A program made the translations under genes and the position numbers. 64,000 nucleotides of DNA from Burkholderia ubonensis subsp. mesacidophila (GTDB lineage Bacteria > Pseudomonadota > Gammaproteobacteria > Burkholderiales > Burkholderiaceae): positions 1,798,001 to 1,862,000 of the forward strand of contig NZ_CP020738.1 in NCBI RefSeq assembly GCF_002097715.1, read 5' to 3'. The notes beneath the pieces were generated by a model, which saw only the letters and a program-made list of their open reading frames with translations, had not been told where the DNA came from and searched no databases. Of the stretch, positions 34,946 through 44,585 are shown one piece after another (position 1 is the stretch's first letter; every line of letters begins with the position of its first letter).

Positions 34946-36454
34946 TCACTCGCCCGCCGCCTTCGCGGACGGCAGCTTCGAGATGAGCCGCAGCGACACG
35001 GTGAGCCCTTCGAGCTGGTAATGCGGCCGCAGGAAAAACTTCGACGCGTAATAGCCGGGGTTGTCCTCGATCTCGTCGACGACGACCTGCGCGGCCGCGA
35101 GCGGCTTGCGCGCCTTGGTTTCCTGCGACGAGTTCGCCGGATCGCCGTCGACGTAGTTCATGATCCAGTCGTTCAGCCAGCGCTCCATGTCCTCGCGCTC
35201 GCGGAACGAGCCGATCTTGTCGCGCACGATGCACTTCAGGTAATGCGCGAACCGGCAGCACGCAAACAGGTAAGGCAGGCGGCCGGACAGCCGCGCGTTC
35301 GCGGTCGCGTCGGGATCGTGGTACTCGGCCGGCTGGTACAGCGACTGCGCGCCGATGAACGCCGCGAAATCCGAGTTCTTGCGATGCACGAACGGCATGA
35401 AGCCGTTCTTCGCGAGCTCGGCCTCGCGGCGGTCGCTGATCGCGATCTCGGTCGGGCATTTCTGGTCGACGCCGCCGTCGTCGGTCGGGAACGTGTGACA
35501 CGGCAGCCCCTCGACCGCGCCGCCCGACTCGACGCCGCGGATCGACGAGCACCAGCCGTACAGCTTGAACGAGCGGTTGATGTTGGCGGCCATCGCATAC
35601 GCGGAGTTCGCCCACGTATAGCGGTCGTGGCTCGCCGCGCCGGTGTCCTCCTCGAAGTCGAACTCGTCGACCGGGTTGGTGCGCGCGCCGTACGGCAGCC
35701 GCGCGAGAAAGCGCGGCATCGCGAGCCCGACGTAGCGCGAATCGTCGGACTGGCGCAGGCTGCGCCACGCCGCGTACTCGGTGTTCTGGAAGATCTTCGT
35801 CAGGTCGCGCGGGTTCGACAGCTCCTGCCACGAGTCCATCTGCATCAGCTCGGGCGACGCGCCCGCGATGAACGGCGCATGCGCGGCCGCCGCGATCTTC
35901 GACAGCTCGCCGAGCATCTCGACGTCGGGCGGGCTGTGGTTGAAATGGAAATCGCCGACGAGGCAGCCGAACGGCTCGCCGCCGAACTGGCCGTACTCCT
36001 CCTCGTAGACCTTGCGGAACAGCGGGCTCTGGTCCCACGCGACGCCCTTGTAGCGCTTCAGCGTGCGCGCGAGCTCGTTGCGCGACGCGGGCAGCGCCTT
36101 GATCTTCAGCAGCTCGTCGGTTTCGGTGTTCGTGACGAGGTAATGCAGCCCGCGCCACGCGCCTTCGAGCGTCTGGAACTCGCCGTGATGCAGGATCAGG
36201 TTGATCTGCTCGGACAGCTTGCGGTCGATCTCGGCGATGATCCGCTTGACGCTGCCGTAGGCATCGGTCGTCATCCCGACCGTGTTTTCCAGCGCCTGCT
36301 GCGCGAGCGTGCGCACGGCCCGCTCGACCGATTCGCGCGCCTCGGCGGTCTTCGGCTTGAACTCCTTCTGCAGCAGCGCGGCGAACTCGTCGCGCGCGAC
36401 GGCCGGCTGAGCGGCCGGGCGCGCGTCGCTGCGGGTCTGGGCGGATTCATTCAT
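34946..36454 (-). CDS. tssC: TssC large sheath protein
   Basis: A 502-residue sheath subunit. It has the hallmark LEGAWRGLHYLVTNTETD, then FGCLVGDFHF and EYAAWRSLRQSDDSRYVGLA. Near the end, ASKFFLRPHYQLEGLTVSLRL matches the C-terminal strand that pairs with TssB. The ATG at 36454 overlaps the tssB end by 8 bases, which fixes the start; the open frame beyond it is a shadow. TssBC form the contractile sheath recycled by ClpV. Confidence 0.98.
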   Translation of the reverse strand: MNESAQTRSDARPAAQPAVARDEFAALLQKEFKPKTAEARESVERAVRTLAQQALENTVGMTTDAYGSVKRIIAEIDRKLSEQINLILHHGEFQTLEGAWRGLHYLVTNTETDELLKIKALPASRNELARTLKRYKGVAWDQSPLFRKVYEEEYGQFGGEPFGCLVGDFHFNHSPPDVEMLGELSKIAAAAHAPFIAGASPELMQMDSWQELSNPRDLTKIFQNTEYAAWRSLRQSDDSRYVGLAMPRFLARLPYGARTNPVDEFDFEEDTGAASHDRYTWANSAYAMAANINRSFKLYGWCSSIRGVESGGAVEGLPCHTFPTDDGGVDQKCPTEIAISDRREAELAKNGFMPFVHRKNSDFAAFIGAQSLYQPAEYHDPDATANARLSGRLPYLFACCRFAHYLKCIVRDKIGSFREREDMERWLNDWIMNYVDGDPANSSQETKARKPLAAAQVVVDEIEDNPGYYASKFFLRPHYQLEGLTVSLRLISKLPSAKAAGE

Positions 36455-37037
36455 CGCGCACCTCCGGGTGGGTCGTGCCGTCCGGCAAGGCCGGCGTATC
36501 GTTCGACGCAGCTGTTGCCGCCGCCGTTGCCACATTTGGCTGGCGCGACAGCGACTTCAGCAGCTCGGGATCATTGATCGCCTGCTCGATCAGCTGCTCG
36601 GCGCCGTGCTTGCCGTCCATGTACGACAGCAGGTTCGACAGCTCGGTGCGCGCCTCCAGCAGCCGGCGCAGCGCGTCGACGTTGCGCGCGATCGCGGCCG
36701 GCGAGAAATCGTCGATGCGCTCGAACGTCATGTCGACGTTGAGCATCCCGTCGCCCGTCAGCGTGTTCGGCACCTGGAACGCGACGCGCGGCGCGACCGA
36801 CTTCATCCGCTCGTCGAAGTTGTCGACGTCGATCTCGAGAAACTTGCGCTCCGGCAGGTCCGGCAGCGGCTCCGCGCGCTTGCCCGCGAGATCCGCGATC
36901 ACGCCCATCACGAACGGCAGCTGGACCTTGCGCTCGGCGCCGTACGTCTCGACGTCGTACTCGATCTGCACGCGCGGCGCCCGGTTGCGCGCGATGAACT
37001 TCTGTCCGCTGCCCGCCCCTTTGATTCTGTCCGTCAT
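36447..37037 (-). CDS. tssB: TssB small sheath protein
   Basis: A 196-residue sheath subunit, slightly longer than the usual 165-175 because of a low-complexity tail (TAAATAASNDTPALPDG). It has RAPRVQIEYDVETYG, LPFVMGVIADLAG, FLEIDVDNFDERM and the C-terminal helix LLSYMDGKHGAEQLIEQAI. GGAG sits 7 bases before the ATG at 37037; earlier in-frame starts lack this. It overlaps tssC. Confidence 0.97.
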   Translation of the reverse strand: MTDRIKGAGSGQKFIARNRAPRVQIEYDVETYGAERKVQLPFVMGVIADLAGKRAEPLPDLPERKFLEIDVDNFDERMKSVAPRVAFQVPNTLTGDGMLNVDMTFERIDDFSPAAIARNVDALRRLLEARTELSNLLSYMDGKHGAEQLIEQAINDPELLKSLSRQPNVATAAATAASNDTPALPDGTTHPEVRDE

Positions 37038-37092
37038 CGTCTGCTCCTTCGCATCAAGTTGCGCCGTTCGCCGCCGCCCGCGCGGCATCGTG

Positions 37093-38139
37093 TCATTCGC
37101 TCCGCTGGCCGCTCAGCAGGTCCAGCTTCGGCAGGCTTTCCGGAGCGAGGTCCCGGATGATTTCGTAGAAGTCGAGCGCGAGCAGCCGCTGCGCGCGCCG
37201 CAACAGCAGCGGCGCGGGATGGCTCGGCTCGTGCAGCTCGAAGTACCGGCAGATCTTGTCGAGGCCGATCCGCACGTCGTCGCGGCTCGTCACTTCGGCG
37301 TCGCGCCACGCGCGGCCGTCGGGCGGCGCCGGTGCGGTTGCCGTCGCGTGCAGCGCCGTGGTTTCGGATGCATCGGCCGGTTCGCCGGACGGGTTCGCCT
37401 GCTGTGGCCCGGACGCCGTCAGCACGTCGAGCGCGATCCGCCGCAGCGCTTTCTCGAAGTCGCTCTCGTCGGGCGCCCATTCGTCGCCGAGCTTGTCCGT
37501 CACGCGCGCGCGGATCGCGCCGAGCGCGTCGAGCGCGGCAAGACCCGCCTCCAGCGGCCGCGCGCCATCGCCGCGCACATGCGCGAGTTCGGCGATCAGC
37601 CGTTCGCGGCCGCCCGGCGCGCGTTCCGCGTCGCCGTCGCGGCCGTCGAGCACGCGCTCGGCGTCGCGCACGCTCGGGCCGCCGTCGAACAGCGGCTGGC
37701 GGCGCGCCGCGCGCGCGCAGTCGTGCGCGCCCGCCACGTCGGCCAGCGCGTTGATCCGCGGCGTCGGGTCGGGGTCGCCGTCCGCATCGACGCGCGGATG
37801 CACGTCGTCCCACCACCGGTCGAGCAGCCCGGCGACGACGGCCAGCCCGTCCGCATAGCCGGCGACGCCGTGCAGCTCGGTCCAGCTGCGCGCGAGGTGC
37901 GCGGCGACGCGCAAGTCCTTCGTGCGCTCGGACAGCGCGAGCGCGAGCCGCTCGACCGCGTTCCAGTCCGGCGCTTCGGCCGGGATCACGGTGTCGCCGT
38001 ACTGCTGCTCCGGGCGCGGCGTCGCGCGTTCCTGCAGTTGCAGGAAGTCGGCGTCGTACTCGAGATTCGCGCCGCACGGCGCGTCGGGCGCGAGGCCGGC
38101 GAGCAGGCGGTCGATCAGGTCGGCGCGCGGCGTCTGCAT
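37093..38139 (-). CDS. tssA: TssA baseplate/cap protein (ImpA_N domain)
   Basis: A 348-residue TssA. It has the ImpA_N region (DRLLAGLAPDAPCGANLEYDADFLQLQ, split over residues about 8-35), then DWNAVERLALALSERTKDLRVAAHLARSW, and WWDDVHPRVDADGDPDPTPRIN, diagnostic pieces of the family. The C-terminal helical part ends FYEIIRDLAPESLPKLDLLSG. The ATG at 38139 has GGAG at good spacing. An ATG 23 codons earlier (38208) is in frame and overlaps the kinase gene but has no ribosome-binding site; both are possible. TssA guides baseplate docking and tail assembly. Confidence 0.94.
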   Translation of the reverse strand: MQTPRADLIDRLLAGLAPDAPCGANLEYDADFLQLQERATPRPEQQYGDTVIPAEAPDWNAVERLALALSERTKDLRVAAHLARSWTELHGVAGYADGLAVVAGLLDRWWDDVHPRVDADGDPDPTPRINALADVAGAHDCARAARRQPLFDGGPSVRDAERVLDGRDGDAERAPGGRERLIAELAHVRGDGARPLEAGLAALDALGAIRARVTDKLGDEWAPDESDFEKALRRIALDVLTASGPQQANPSGEPADASETTALHATATAPAPPDGRAWRDAEVTSRDDVRIGLDKICRYFELHEPSHPAPLLLRRAQRLLALDFYEIIRDLAPESLPKLDLLSGQRSE

Positions 38140-38194
38140 GCGGGCTCCGTTGGCGGGTGGGGGTGCGGTGGCGGCACGCGCCGCTTCGCTGGCG

Positions 38195-40246
38195 TCATTC
38201 GAATGCATAGTCGATGCTGATCGGCTTGCTGCCGGGGTCGATCGTCACGGTGCGCCGCAGCGGCGGCAGCTCGCCGTTGCGGATCTCGATCTGGTAAGTG
38301 CCGGGCGCCAGCGACACCGAGCGCAGCGGCGGGCTCGCGCCGCGCCGCACGCCGCTCACGTAGATGTCGCCCCACGGCCGCACGTGAAAGCGCACCGCGA
38401 CGGTTGCCGGCCGGTCGGGCGGACGCTGCTCGTCCGGGACGGCGGCGACGCTCTCCGCCGAGGTTGCGGCAGGCGGCGCCGCGGCGTCCGACGGCGGCAC
38501 GGTGACGACCCGCTCCGACGCATCGAGGCTCGCGGCCGGCGCGATCTTCGAGCCGGGCGCGGAGGGCGCGACGTTCGCGGTGTCCTTTGCGATCTGCGGC
38601 GGGGGCGGCGCGGCGGGTTCGCTGGCGACCGTCGTTGCGACCGTCGGCGTCGGCTCCTGCACGGACGGTCCGGCGGATGGGCTCGACGGCGGGATGACGA
38701 TCGGTGTGGCGCCGTGCTGTGCGACGGCGGTCCCGGTGTCGCGGCCCGGTTCGGGCGCCGGCGCTTGTGCCGGCGCGGCTGCCTGCGGCACGCTTGCGCC
38801 CGATGCGGACGCGTCGGCCGTGCGCGCCGGCTTCGCGAGATAGGCGGCGCCGATGCCGACCGCGAGCAGCACGGCGAGCGCGCCGCCGACGTAGACGCCC
38901 GTGCGGCGACCGCCGCGCCATGGTGCGCGCGGAAGGCGTGACGCCGTGCGCGGGGCGTCCGTTCTCGGTGGGCCGCTGGCCGAAGCGGCAGCCGTCTTGT
39001 CCGTGGCTGCCTTCGCCGACAGGTTCGACGCGTCGGCGACGGGCTGCACGCCGGGTGTCGGCGATGCCGGCTGATGTGACGACGCGGGCGCCGCGCGGGA
39101 TTGGCCGGATGCAGCGCTTTCATCGCTCGCAGGCCGAAGTTGCGTCGATGTCGCAGGCGTCTCGCCTGACGAAGGCGAAGCGGCACTGGCGGCGCCGGAC
39201 GCCTGACGCTTCAACGCCGATTCAGCATCCGCCGCCGACGAAGCTTGCGCCGACGCAGGCGCGTCGCCGGACGAAGCGGCCGCGCCAAACCCCACCCGAC
39301 CGAACCCGCTCAGCCCCAACTCGGCCGCGAACGCGGCCACGGATTCCGGCCGGTCCGCGATCCGCAGCTGCAGCGCATGATCGACCGCCGCCAGGAATGC
39401 CGGGCTGTACCGCTCGCGCGCCGGCAGCTCGCGCGTCGCGAGCGGCCGGTACGTGTCCTTGATGCTGCGCACGACCGCGGCCGGCGGCAGCTCGCCGGTG
39501 ATCATCGCGTGCATCACCGCGCCGAGCGCGTACAGGTCGGTCCACGGCCCCTGGCTGAACGCGGGATCGTCGGCGTACTGCTCGATCGGCGCATAGCCGG
39601 GCTTGATCATCATCGCACCGTCGTCGACGAGGTCGCCGATCTGTTTGCGCGCCGCGCCGAAGTCGAGCAGGATCGCGTTGCCGTCCGGACGGATCAGCAC
39701 GTTGTCGAGCGCGACGTCGCGATGGAAGCATTGCGCGCGGTGCAGCGTGTCGAGCGCGCCGAGCAGCGCCGCGACCACGTCGAGCAGCTGCGTCTCGCTC
39801 ATCTGCATGCCGCCGTCGAGCAGCTGCTTGAGCGTGCGCCCCTCGTAGAACGGCATCACCATGTACGCGGTGCCGTGGCTCTCCCAGAAATGCAGCACCT
39901 TGACGAGCCCCGGATGATCGAACTGCGCGAGCAGCCGCGCTTCGTTGAGGAACGCGCCGCGGCCCGCGTCGAACGCCGGCGCGAAGCGCTCCGAGCGCAG
40001 CGACACCGTGTAGTCGCCGCCGCGCGTCGCGAGCATCGACGGCATGTATTCCTTGATTGCGACCGCGCGCCTCAGCGTGCGGTCGAACGCGCGATAGACG
40101 ATCCCGAAGCCGCCGATGCCGAGCACCTCGTCGAGCTGCAGCTCGCCGAGCCGATGGCCCAGCGGCAGCGGCCGCACCGTGACTTCGGCCGCGTCGCCGC
40201 GGCTCGCCGTGTCCTGCCCGTTGTCTCTCGCAATTGAGTCCTTCAT
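38195..40246 (-). CDS. PpkA-like Ser/Thr kinase with transmembrane helix and PEGA-like domain
   Basis: A 683-residue Hanks-type kinase. The Gly-rich loop is at 43-48 (GIGGFG), the ATP Lys at 65, the catalytic HRD at 175-177 and DFG at 195-197, so the kinase should be active. An Ala/Ser/Pro-rich linker (about 320-450) leads to one membrane helix (450-471), another disordered segment and a C-terminal PEGA-like beta domain (about 610-683, VSLAPGTYQIEI). In the threonine-phosphorylation pathway, PpkA phosphorylates the FHA protein to trigger T6SS assembly; tagF and tagH here fit that pathway. The ATG at 40246 follows GAGAGG. No phosphatase (PppA) gene is present in the locus. Confidence 0.93.
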   Translation of the reverse strand: MKDSIARDNGQDTASRGDAAEVTVRPLPLGHRLGELQLDEVLGIGGFGIVYRAFDRTLRRAVAIKEYMPSMLATRGGDYTVSLRSERFAPAFDAGRGAFLNEARLLAQFDHPGLVKVLHFWESHGTAYMVMPFYEGRTLKQLLDGGMQMSETQLLDVVAALLGALDTLHRAQCFHRDVALDNVLIRPDGNAILLDFGAARKQIGDLVDDGAMMIKPGYAPIEQYADDPAFSQGPWTDLYALGAVMHAMITGELPPAAVVRSIKDTYRPLATRELPARERYSPAFLAAVDHALQLRIADRPESVAAFAAELGLSGFGRVGFGAAASSGDAPASAQASSAADAESALKRQASGAASAASPSSGETPATSTQLRPASDESAASGQSRAAPASSHQPASPTPGVQPVADASNLSAKAATDKTAAASASGPPRTDAPRTASRLPRAPWRGGRRTGVYVGGALAVLLAVGIGAAYLAKPARTADASASGASVPQAAAPAQAPAPEPGRDTGTAVAQHGATPIVIPPSSPSAGPSVQEPTPTVATTVASEPAAPPPPQIAKDTANVAPSAPGSKIAPAASLDASERVVTVPPSDAAAPPAATSAESVAAVPDEQRPPDRPATVAVRFHVRPWGDIYVSGVRRGASPPLRSVSLAPGTYQIEIRNGELPPLRRTVTIDPGSKPISIDYAFE

Positions 40247-40264
40247 GTCCACCTCTCGATGCCG

Positions 40265-40957
40265 CTACGCGTCGCCGCCGAACAGCCGCAGAAACAACCG
40301 GCTGTCCGGCGCGCCGGTATGCGCGAGCGTGCGCAGCGGCGATCCGTCGGCGCGATTGGTCCACCAGAAGCTCGTCGCGCCGTGCGGATCGAAATACCCG
40401 GAGAGCCCCGGCCACGCGGGCGCCACCGGCTGCCCAGGCAACGCCTGCGGCGACCGCTCGTCCAGTTCGACGTCGCGTGCGGCCGGCCCTGCGCCGCCGG
40501 GCGCGAGCCGCACCTGTTCCAGCGTCTCCTCGAGATCGACCGGCGTGCGCGCATGCCGGATCGCGTCGAGCAGCGCGCTGCCGATCTGCCAGTAGAACGC
40601 GTCGGCGGCGTCCGGCAGCCCGCTCCAGTAATCGGCCGTGCTCAGCGGCAGCGTGGCGAGCACCGGGTAGTAGCGCCCCACCCGATCGCAGCTCGGCGCG
40701 ACGCAGCCGGGCTGCACGCACGCCGCGCCGGCCCCCGCCGGGATCAGGAAATTCCAGACCGGCGCGACCGTGTAATGGCGCGCGATCTCGTCCGCGCCGC
40801 GCTGGCGCAGCGCGGCCATCCCCTGCTGGAGCCAGCGCTCCCACCAGCCGGCGAGCGTGTGGGGCAGCCGGCGGTTCACGAAGTCCCCCGCGCCGGGAAT
40901 CTTCCCGTACCAGGCCGGCGGTTCGCCGCCGGTCGTGCGTACCGGCGTCGTGCTCAT
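40265..40957 (-). CDS. tagF: TagF/ImpM-type T6SS repressor protein
   Basis: A 230-residue TagF. It has PAWYGKIPGAGDFVNRRLP at the N-terminus, WWERWLQQGMAALRQ, VGRYYPVLA and the end SFWWTNRADGSPLR, all family hallmarks. In other bacteria TagF holds the T6SS inactive by binding the FHA protein, in parallel with PpkA signalling. Its ATG overlaps the tssM TGA as ATGA. It is the domain alone, not fused to PppA as in some species. Confidence 0.95.
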   Translation of the reverse strand: MSTTPVRTTGGEPPAWYGKIPGAGDFVNRRLPHTLAGWWERWLQQGMAALRQRGADEIARHYTVAPVWNFLIPAGAGAACVQPGCVAPSCDRVGRYYPVLATLPLSTADYWSGLPDAADAFYWQIGSALLDAIRHARTPVDLEETLEQVRLAPGGAGPAARDVELDERSPQALPGQPVAPAWPGLSGYFDPHGATSFWWTNRADGSPLRTLAHTGAPDSRLFLRLFGGDA

Positions 40958-43900
40958 GGCTTCGGAGGGCATGCGAAGGACTCCATCTGGGCCAGCCTGA
41001 ACGGATTGCGGACGCTGCTCGCGGTCACCAGCAGCACGATCGGTTTGCCGTCGACCGAGAAGCGCGCGACCATCTGCTCGGAGCCGCGCCCGGCCGACAG
41101 CGCCGCGCGGTCGAACAGCCGGTGCAGCGCCCACGGCCCGTCGGTCGTGATGCCGTCCGCCGCGCCCGCCGTGCCGCTCGCCTGCAGCCGCACCTGGTTG
41201 CTGCCGCGCGGGCCCGGCCACTGCACCGCGCTCGGCACGAGCGGCCCGTGCGCGTAGCGGACGATCTGGCCGTCGACGTCGAGCACCATCTCGGCGATCG
41301 ACGGGTCCATTTCGAGCGGCTGGATCTGCGCCTTCAACTGCGCAACGCGCGCGCCGCCTCCGAAATACACGTCGCGGATCACCGCGGCCTTCTCGAACGA
41401 CGCGAGCATCGCGGCCGCCGCCGGGTCCGCATCCGCGTTGCGGTTCGCGAAGCGCCACGGATGCGACGTCGTATCGACGATCGGCTGCAGGTTCTTCTGG
41501 AAGAAGTCGTCCATCAGGCCGCCGGGCGCGAACAGCTGCGCGAAGTCCGACGGCGCGACGTCGCGCGACGAGCCGCGCGCGAACGGATAGCGGCCGTCGA
41601 TTGCCTGCCGGCAGAAGTCGCCGACGTTCGCGCCCGCGCGTTGCGCGACGCTGCGCTGCTCGATGGTCGCGACGCTGCCGTTCGCGACGTTCGACAGGTC
41701 GTCGAGCACTTCGCGGAACGGCGTCGGCAACCGGCCGGCCTGCGCGCGCAGCCGCGCCGGCGCATCGGACGGCGGCGGCGTCGCGCCGCTCCTCAATGCG
41801 TCGTCGGTCGCGGTCAGGTACGTGTACAGCGCGTCGATCGCCTTCAGCACCGCGTCGAACGGCGCGGCCTGCTCGCCGCTGCCCGGCGCGAACGTGCGCA
41901 GGCCCGCGAAATGGCTGTCGACGACCTGTTCCGGGCTCGCCGGCGCGGCGGCCCCCGCGTCCGCGTCGCCACCCGGCTGGCCCGCGAAGATCTGCGCGAG
42001 CGAGCTGCGCGCTTCGTCGACCTTGTCCTGCGCGCGCGACGCGAGATTGCGCGCGCCGCCCGGCGCGTCGCCGAGCGCCGTGTCGCGCGCGAGCGCGACC
42101 ATCAGCCGGGTCAGCGGCGAATCCGGCGACGACAGCGTGCGCGCGACCTGGATGCTCTGCGCGAGCGTCGCCGTGCGCTGCAGCCGGAGGTCGGCGAGAT
42201 AGTCGTCCCAGATCTTCAGGTAGTCGTTCAGGTATAGCTGCCGGACGTCGCGCGCCCACGCGGCCGCGTCGTTCGCGCCCGGGATCTCGGACGCGCCGAG
42301 ATTCAGCACCCACACCTCCTCGCGTCCAAACGCATCGACCGCGGCGGCCAGCCGTGGCGCGAACACGTTGCGATAGCCGTTGCGCGTATAGAGACCCGGC
42401 ACGCCGTCCGCGAGCGGCTTGCCGCTCTGGCGGCGGAACACCATCGACGCGTCGGGGCCGACCGCGCGCGCGACGCTGAAGTCGTACGACGCGGTGGCCG
42501 GCCGCAGCGTGCGCGCGAGCTGCCGGTACAGCCGCTGCGAGAACGGCACCTGCCGCAGCCGCTCGCGCACGTCGGCGACGAGCCGCTCGTTCATCGGGAA
42601 CGGCGATACCGCGACGCGATTGCCGAACAGCGCCGCCAGGTGCGCGCGCAGCGCAGCGCGCTGGGCGGTCGTGAAATCGGCGGGCAGCGCGCGCTCCATC
42701 TCGAGATCGACGACGGCCTGGACGAACGCGGGGTCGTAATGCGCGCTGTCGTAGAGCATCAGGTACGCCTTCAGTGCTGCGTACGCGTATTCGACGTCGT
42801 CCGGCCGCGCCTCGCGCAGCGCCGCTTCCATCCGGCTCGCGGCGATCGGCAGCAGCACGTCGTCGAGCGCGCGCCGGTAGATCGCGTCGACCGCCTCGTC
42901 GATCTTCTCGCCCTGGAACAGCCCCCAGCGATACGCGAGCGGCGGGTGCGCAAGATCGACGCCGCCCGCGTTCGCCAGGCTGCCCAGCGCGTCGAGCACC
43001 GGCAGCAGCCGCGCGACGTCGGCGGCGCCCGAGATCGTCGCGCCGGCGATCTGCGCGTCGACGGCCGGCACGCGCGCGGCGATCTGGTCGAGATACGCGC
43101 GGTTGTTCGAGTAGCTCTTCAGCCACGCGACCAGCATCGCGACGCACAGGAACGCGAGCGCCACGTAGCCGCCGAGCTGCAGCACGCGCCGCCGCTGGTG
43201 CCAGCGCAGGTTGCTGCCCGCCAGCGCCGCCTCGCGGAAGATATGGTCCTGCAGCAGCGATTTCAGGAAGAAGCTCTTCCCCGTCGCCCCCGACTGCGCG
43301 ACGGGCGGCACGCCCTCGATCTTCAGGAAGCGCTTGATGCCGCTCATCACGCGATCGAACGCGGTGCCTTCCTGCGTGCCGCTCGTCAGGTAGACGCCGC
43401 GCAGCATCGGCATCGGCTCGAAGCTCGACACCGAGAACACCTCGGCGACGAACTGGCCGAGCAGGTCCTGCAGGTCGGCGATCTGCTGCGGCAGCAGATA
43501 GCTCATCTCGCGCTGGCGCGCATCGGTCTGCGACGCGAGCAGCTCGGGCAGCGCATCGTTGAGCCGGCGGTGCAGCAGCCGGTATTCGCGGTCGAACGCC
43601 GCGCGCAGGTCGAAGCCGGCCGCCTCCGCTTGCGCGAGCGGGAACGTGAAGCCCCACACCTGCGCGCACTCCGCACGGCCGTATCCGCCGAAATACTCGG
43701 CGAAGCCCGCGAGCAGGTCGGCCTTCGTGACGAGCAGGTAGACCGGAAAACGGATGCCGAGCTGCGCGCGCAATTCGAGCAGGCGCTTGCGCAGCACCAT
43801 CGCGTGCTGCGTGCGCTCCGCTTCGGACGCGCCGAGCAGGTCGGCGACGCTGATCGTCAGCATCGCGCCGTTGAGCGGCTGGCGCGCGCGGTATTTCTTC

Positions 43901-44583
43901 AGCAGGTCGACGAAGCCCTTCCACTCCGCCTCGTCGAGCGCACGATTGCCTTCATGCGTCGTATAGCGGCCGGCGGTGTCGATCAGCACCGCGTCGTTCG
44001 TGAACCACCAGTCGCAGTGCCGCGTGCCGCCGACGCCGCGGATCGCCGCGCGGCCGAACTGCTCGGCGAGCGGGAAGCTGAGCCCCGAATTGACGAGCGC
44101 CGTCGTCTTGCCCGAGCCCGGCGCGCCGATGAACACGTACCACGGCAGCTGGTACAGGTACTGGCGCGACATCCGTTCGAGCCAGTGCGACAGCCCCTTG
44201 CGCGCGCCGTCGGCCTGGCCGAAGCGGACTTTCTTCAGCAGCGTCGCGGCCTCGTCGAAGCGGCTGCGCAACTCGTCGAGCTGCGCCTTCGCCGCGTCGT
44301 CCGGCCCCGCGGATCGCGGCGCGGCGTCACGCAACTGGTTCAGCAGCTGCGCGTTCAGCCGGCCGGCGCGCCAGCCGCGCCACGCGAGGCGCCCGCCCCA
44401 CGCGGCGAACAGCGCGACGATCGTCAGCGCGCGCACCCAGCCGCTTTCGAGCGGGCGGACGTCCGCGAACGCGAGCAGCGGACCCGCGAGCCAGATGAAG
44501 CACGCGAGCACGACGAGCCCCGCGAAGGTCCAGATTTCCCGCGACGGCAACGGGCGAACGAAGCGTGCGACGGCCTGGCTCAT
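40954..44583 (-). CDS. tssM: TssM/IcmF membrane-complex protein
   Basis: A 1209-residue IcmF-type protein. Two N-terminal membrane helices (about 18-40 and 48-66), then a cytosolic GTPase-like domain with intact Walker A GAPGSGKTT (153-161) and the DTAGRYTTHEG motif. A third helix lies near 455-475 (GGYVALAFLCVAMLVAWL), followed by a large periplasmic part with the ImcF-related and C-terminal DUF1215-like domains (FQKNLQPIVDTTSHPWRF; GPRGSNQVRLQ). It bridges the inner membrane to TssJ with TssL. Start at 44583 is 2 bases from the tssL stop. Confidence 0.98.
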   Translation of the reverse strand: MSQAVARFVRPLPSREIWTFAGLVVLACFIWLAGPLLAFADVRPLESGWVRALTIVALFAAWGGRLAWRGWRAGRLNAQLLNQLRDAAPRSAGPDDAAKAQLDELRSRFDEAATLLKKVRFGQADGARKGLSHWLERMSRQYLYQLPWYVFIGAPGSGKTTALVNSGLSFPLAEQFGRAAIRGVGGTRHCDWWFTNDAVLIDTAGRYTTHEGNRALDEAEWKGFVDLLKKYRARQPLNGAMLTISVADLLGASEAERTQHAMVLRKRLLELRAQLGIRFPVYLLVTKADLLAGFAEYFGGYGRAECAQVWGFTFPLAQAEAAGFDLRAAFDREYRLLHRRLNDALPELLASQTDARQREMSYLLPQQIADLQDLLGQFVAEVFSVSSFEPMPMLRGVYLTSGTQEGTAFDRVMSGIKRFLKIEGVPPVAQSGATGKSFFLKSLLQDHIFREAALAGSNLRWHQRRRVLQLGGYVALAFLCVAMLVAWLKSYSNNRAYLDQIAARVPAVDAQIAGATISGAADVARLLPVLDALGSLANAGGVDLAHPPLAYRWGLFQGEKIDEAVDAIYRRALDDVLLPIAASRMEAALREARPDDVEYAYAALKAYLMLYDSAHYDPAFVQAVVDLEMERALPADFTTAQRAALRAHLAALFGNRVAVSPFPMNERLVADVRERLRQVPFSQRLYRQLARTLRPATASYDFSVARAVGPDASMVFRRQSGKPLADGVPGLYTRNGYRNVFAPRLAAAVDAFGREEVWVLNLGASEIPGANDAAAWARDVRQLYLNDYLKIWDDYLADLRLQRTATLAQSIQVARTLSSPDSPLTRLMVALARDTALGDAPGGARNLASRAQDKVDEARSSLAQIFAGQPGGDADAGAAAPASPEQVVDSHFAGLRTFAPGSGEQAAPFDAVLKAIDALYTYLTATDDALRSGATPPPSDAPARLRAQAGRLPTPFREVLDDLSNVANGSVATIEQRSVAQRAGANVGDFCRQAIDGRYPFARGSSRDVAPSDFAQLFAPGGLMDDFFQKNLQPIVDTTSHPWRFANRNADADPAAAAMLASFEKAAVIRDVYFGGGARVAQLKAQIQPLEMDPSIAEMVLDVDGQIVRYAHGPLVPSAVQWPGPRGSNQVRLQASGTAGAADGITTDGPWALHRLFDRAALSAGRGSEQMVARFSVDGKPIVLLVTASSVRNPFRLAQMESFACPPKP

Positions 44584-44585
44584 GG

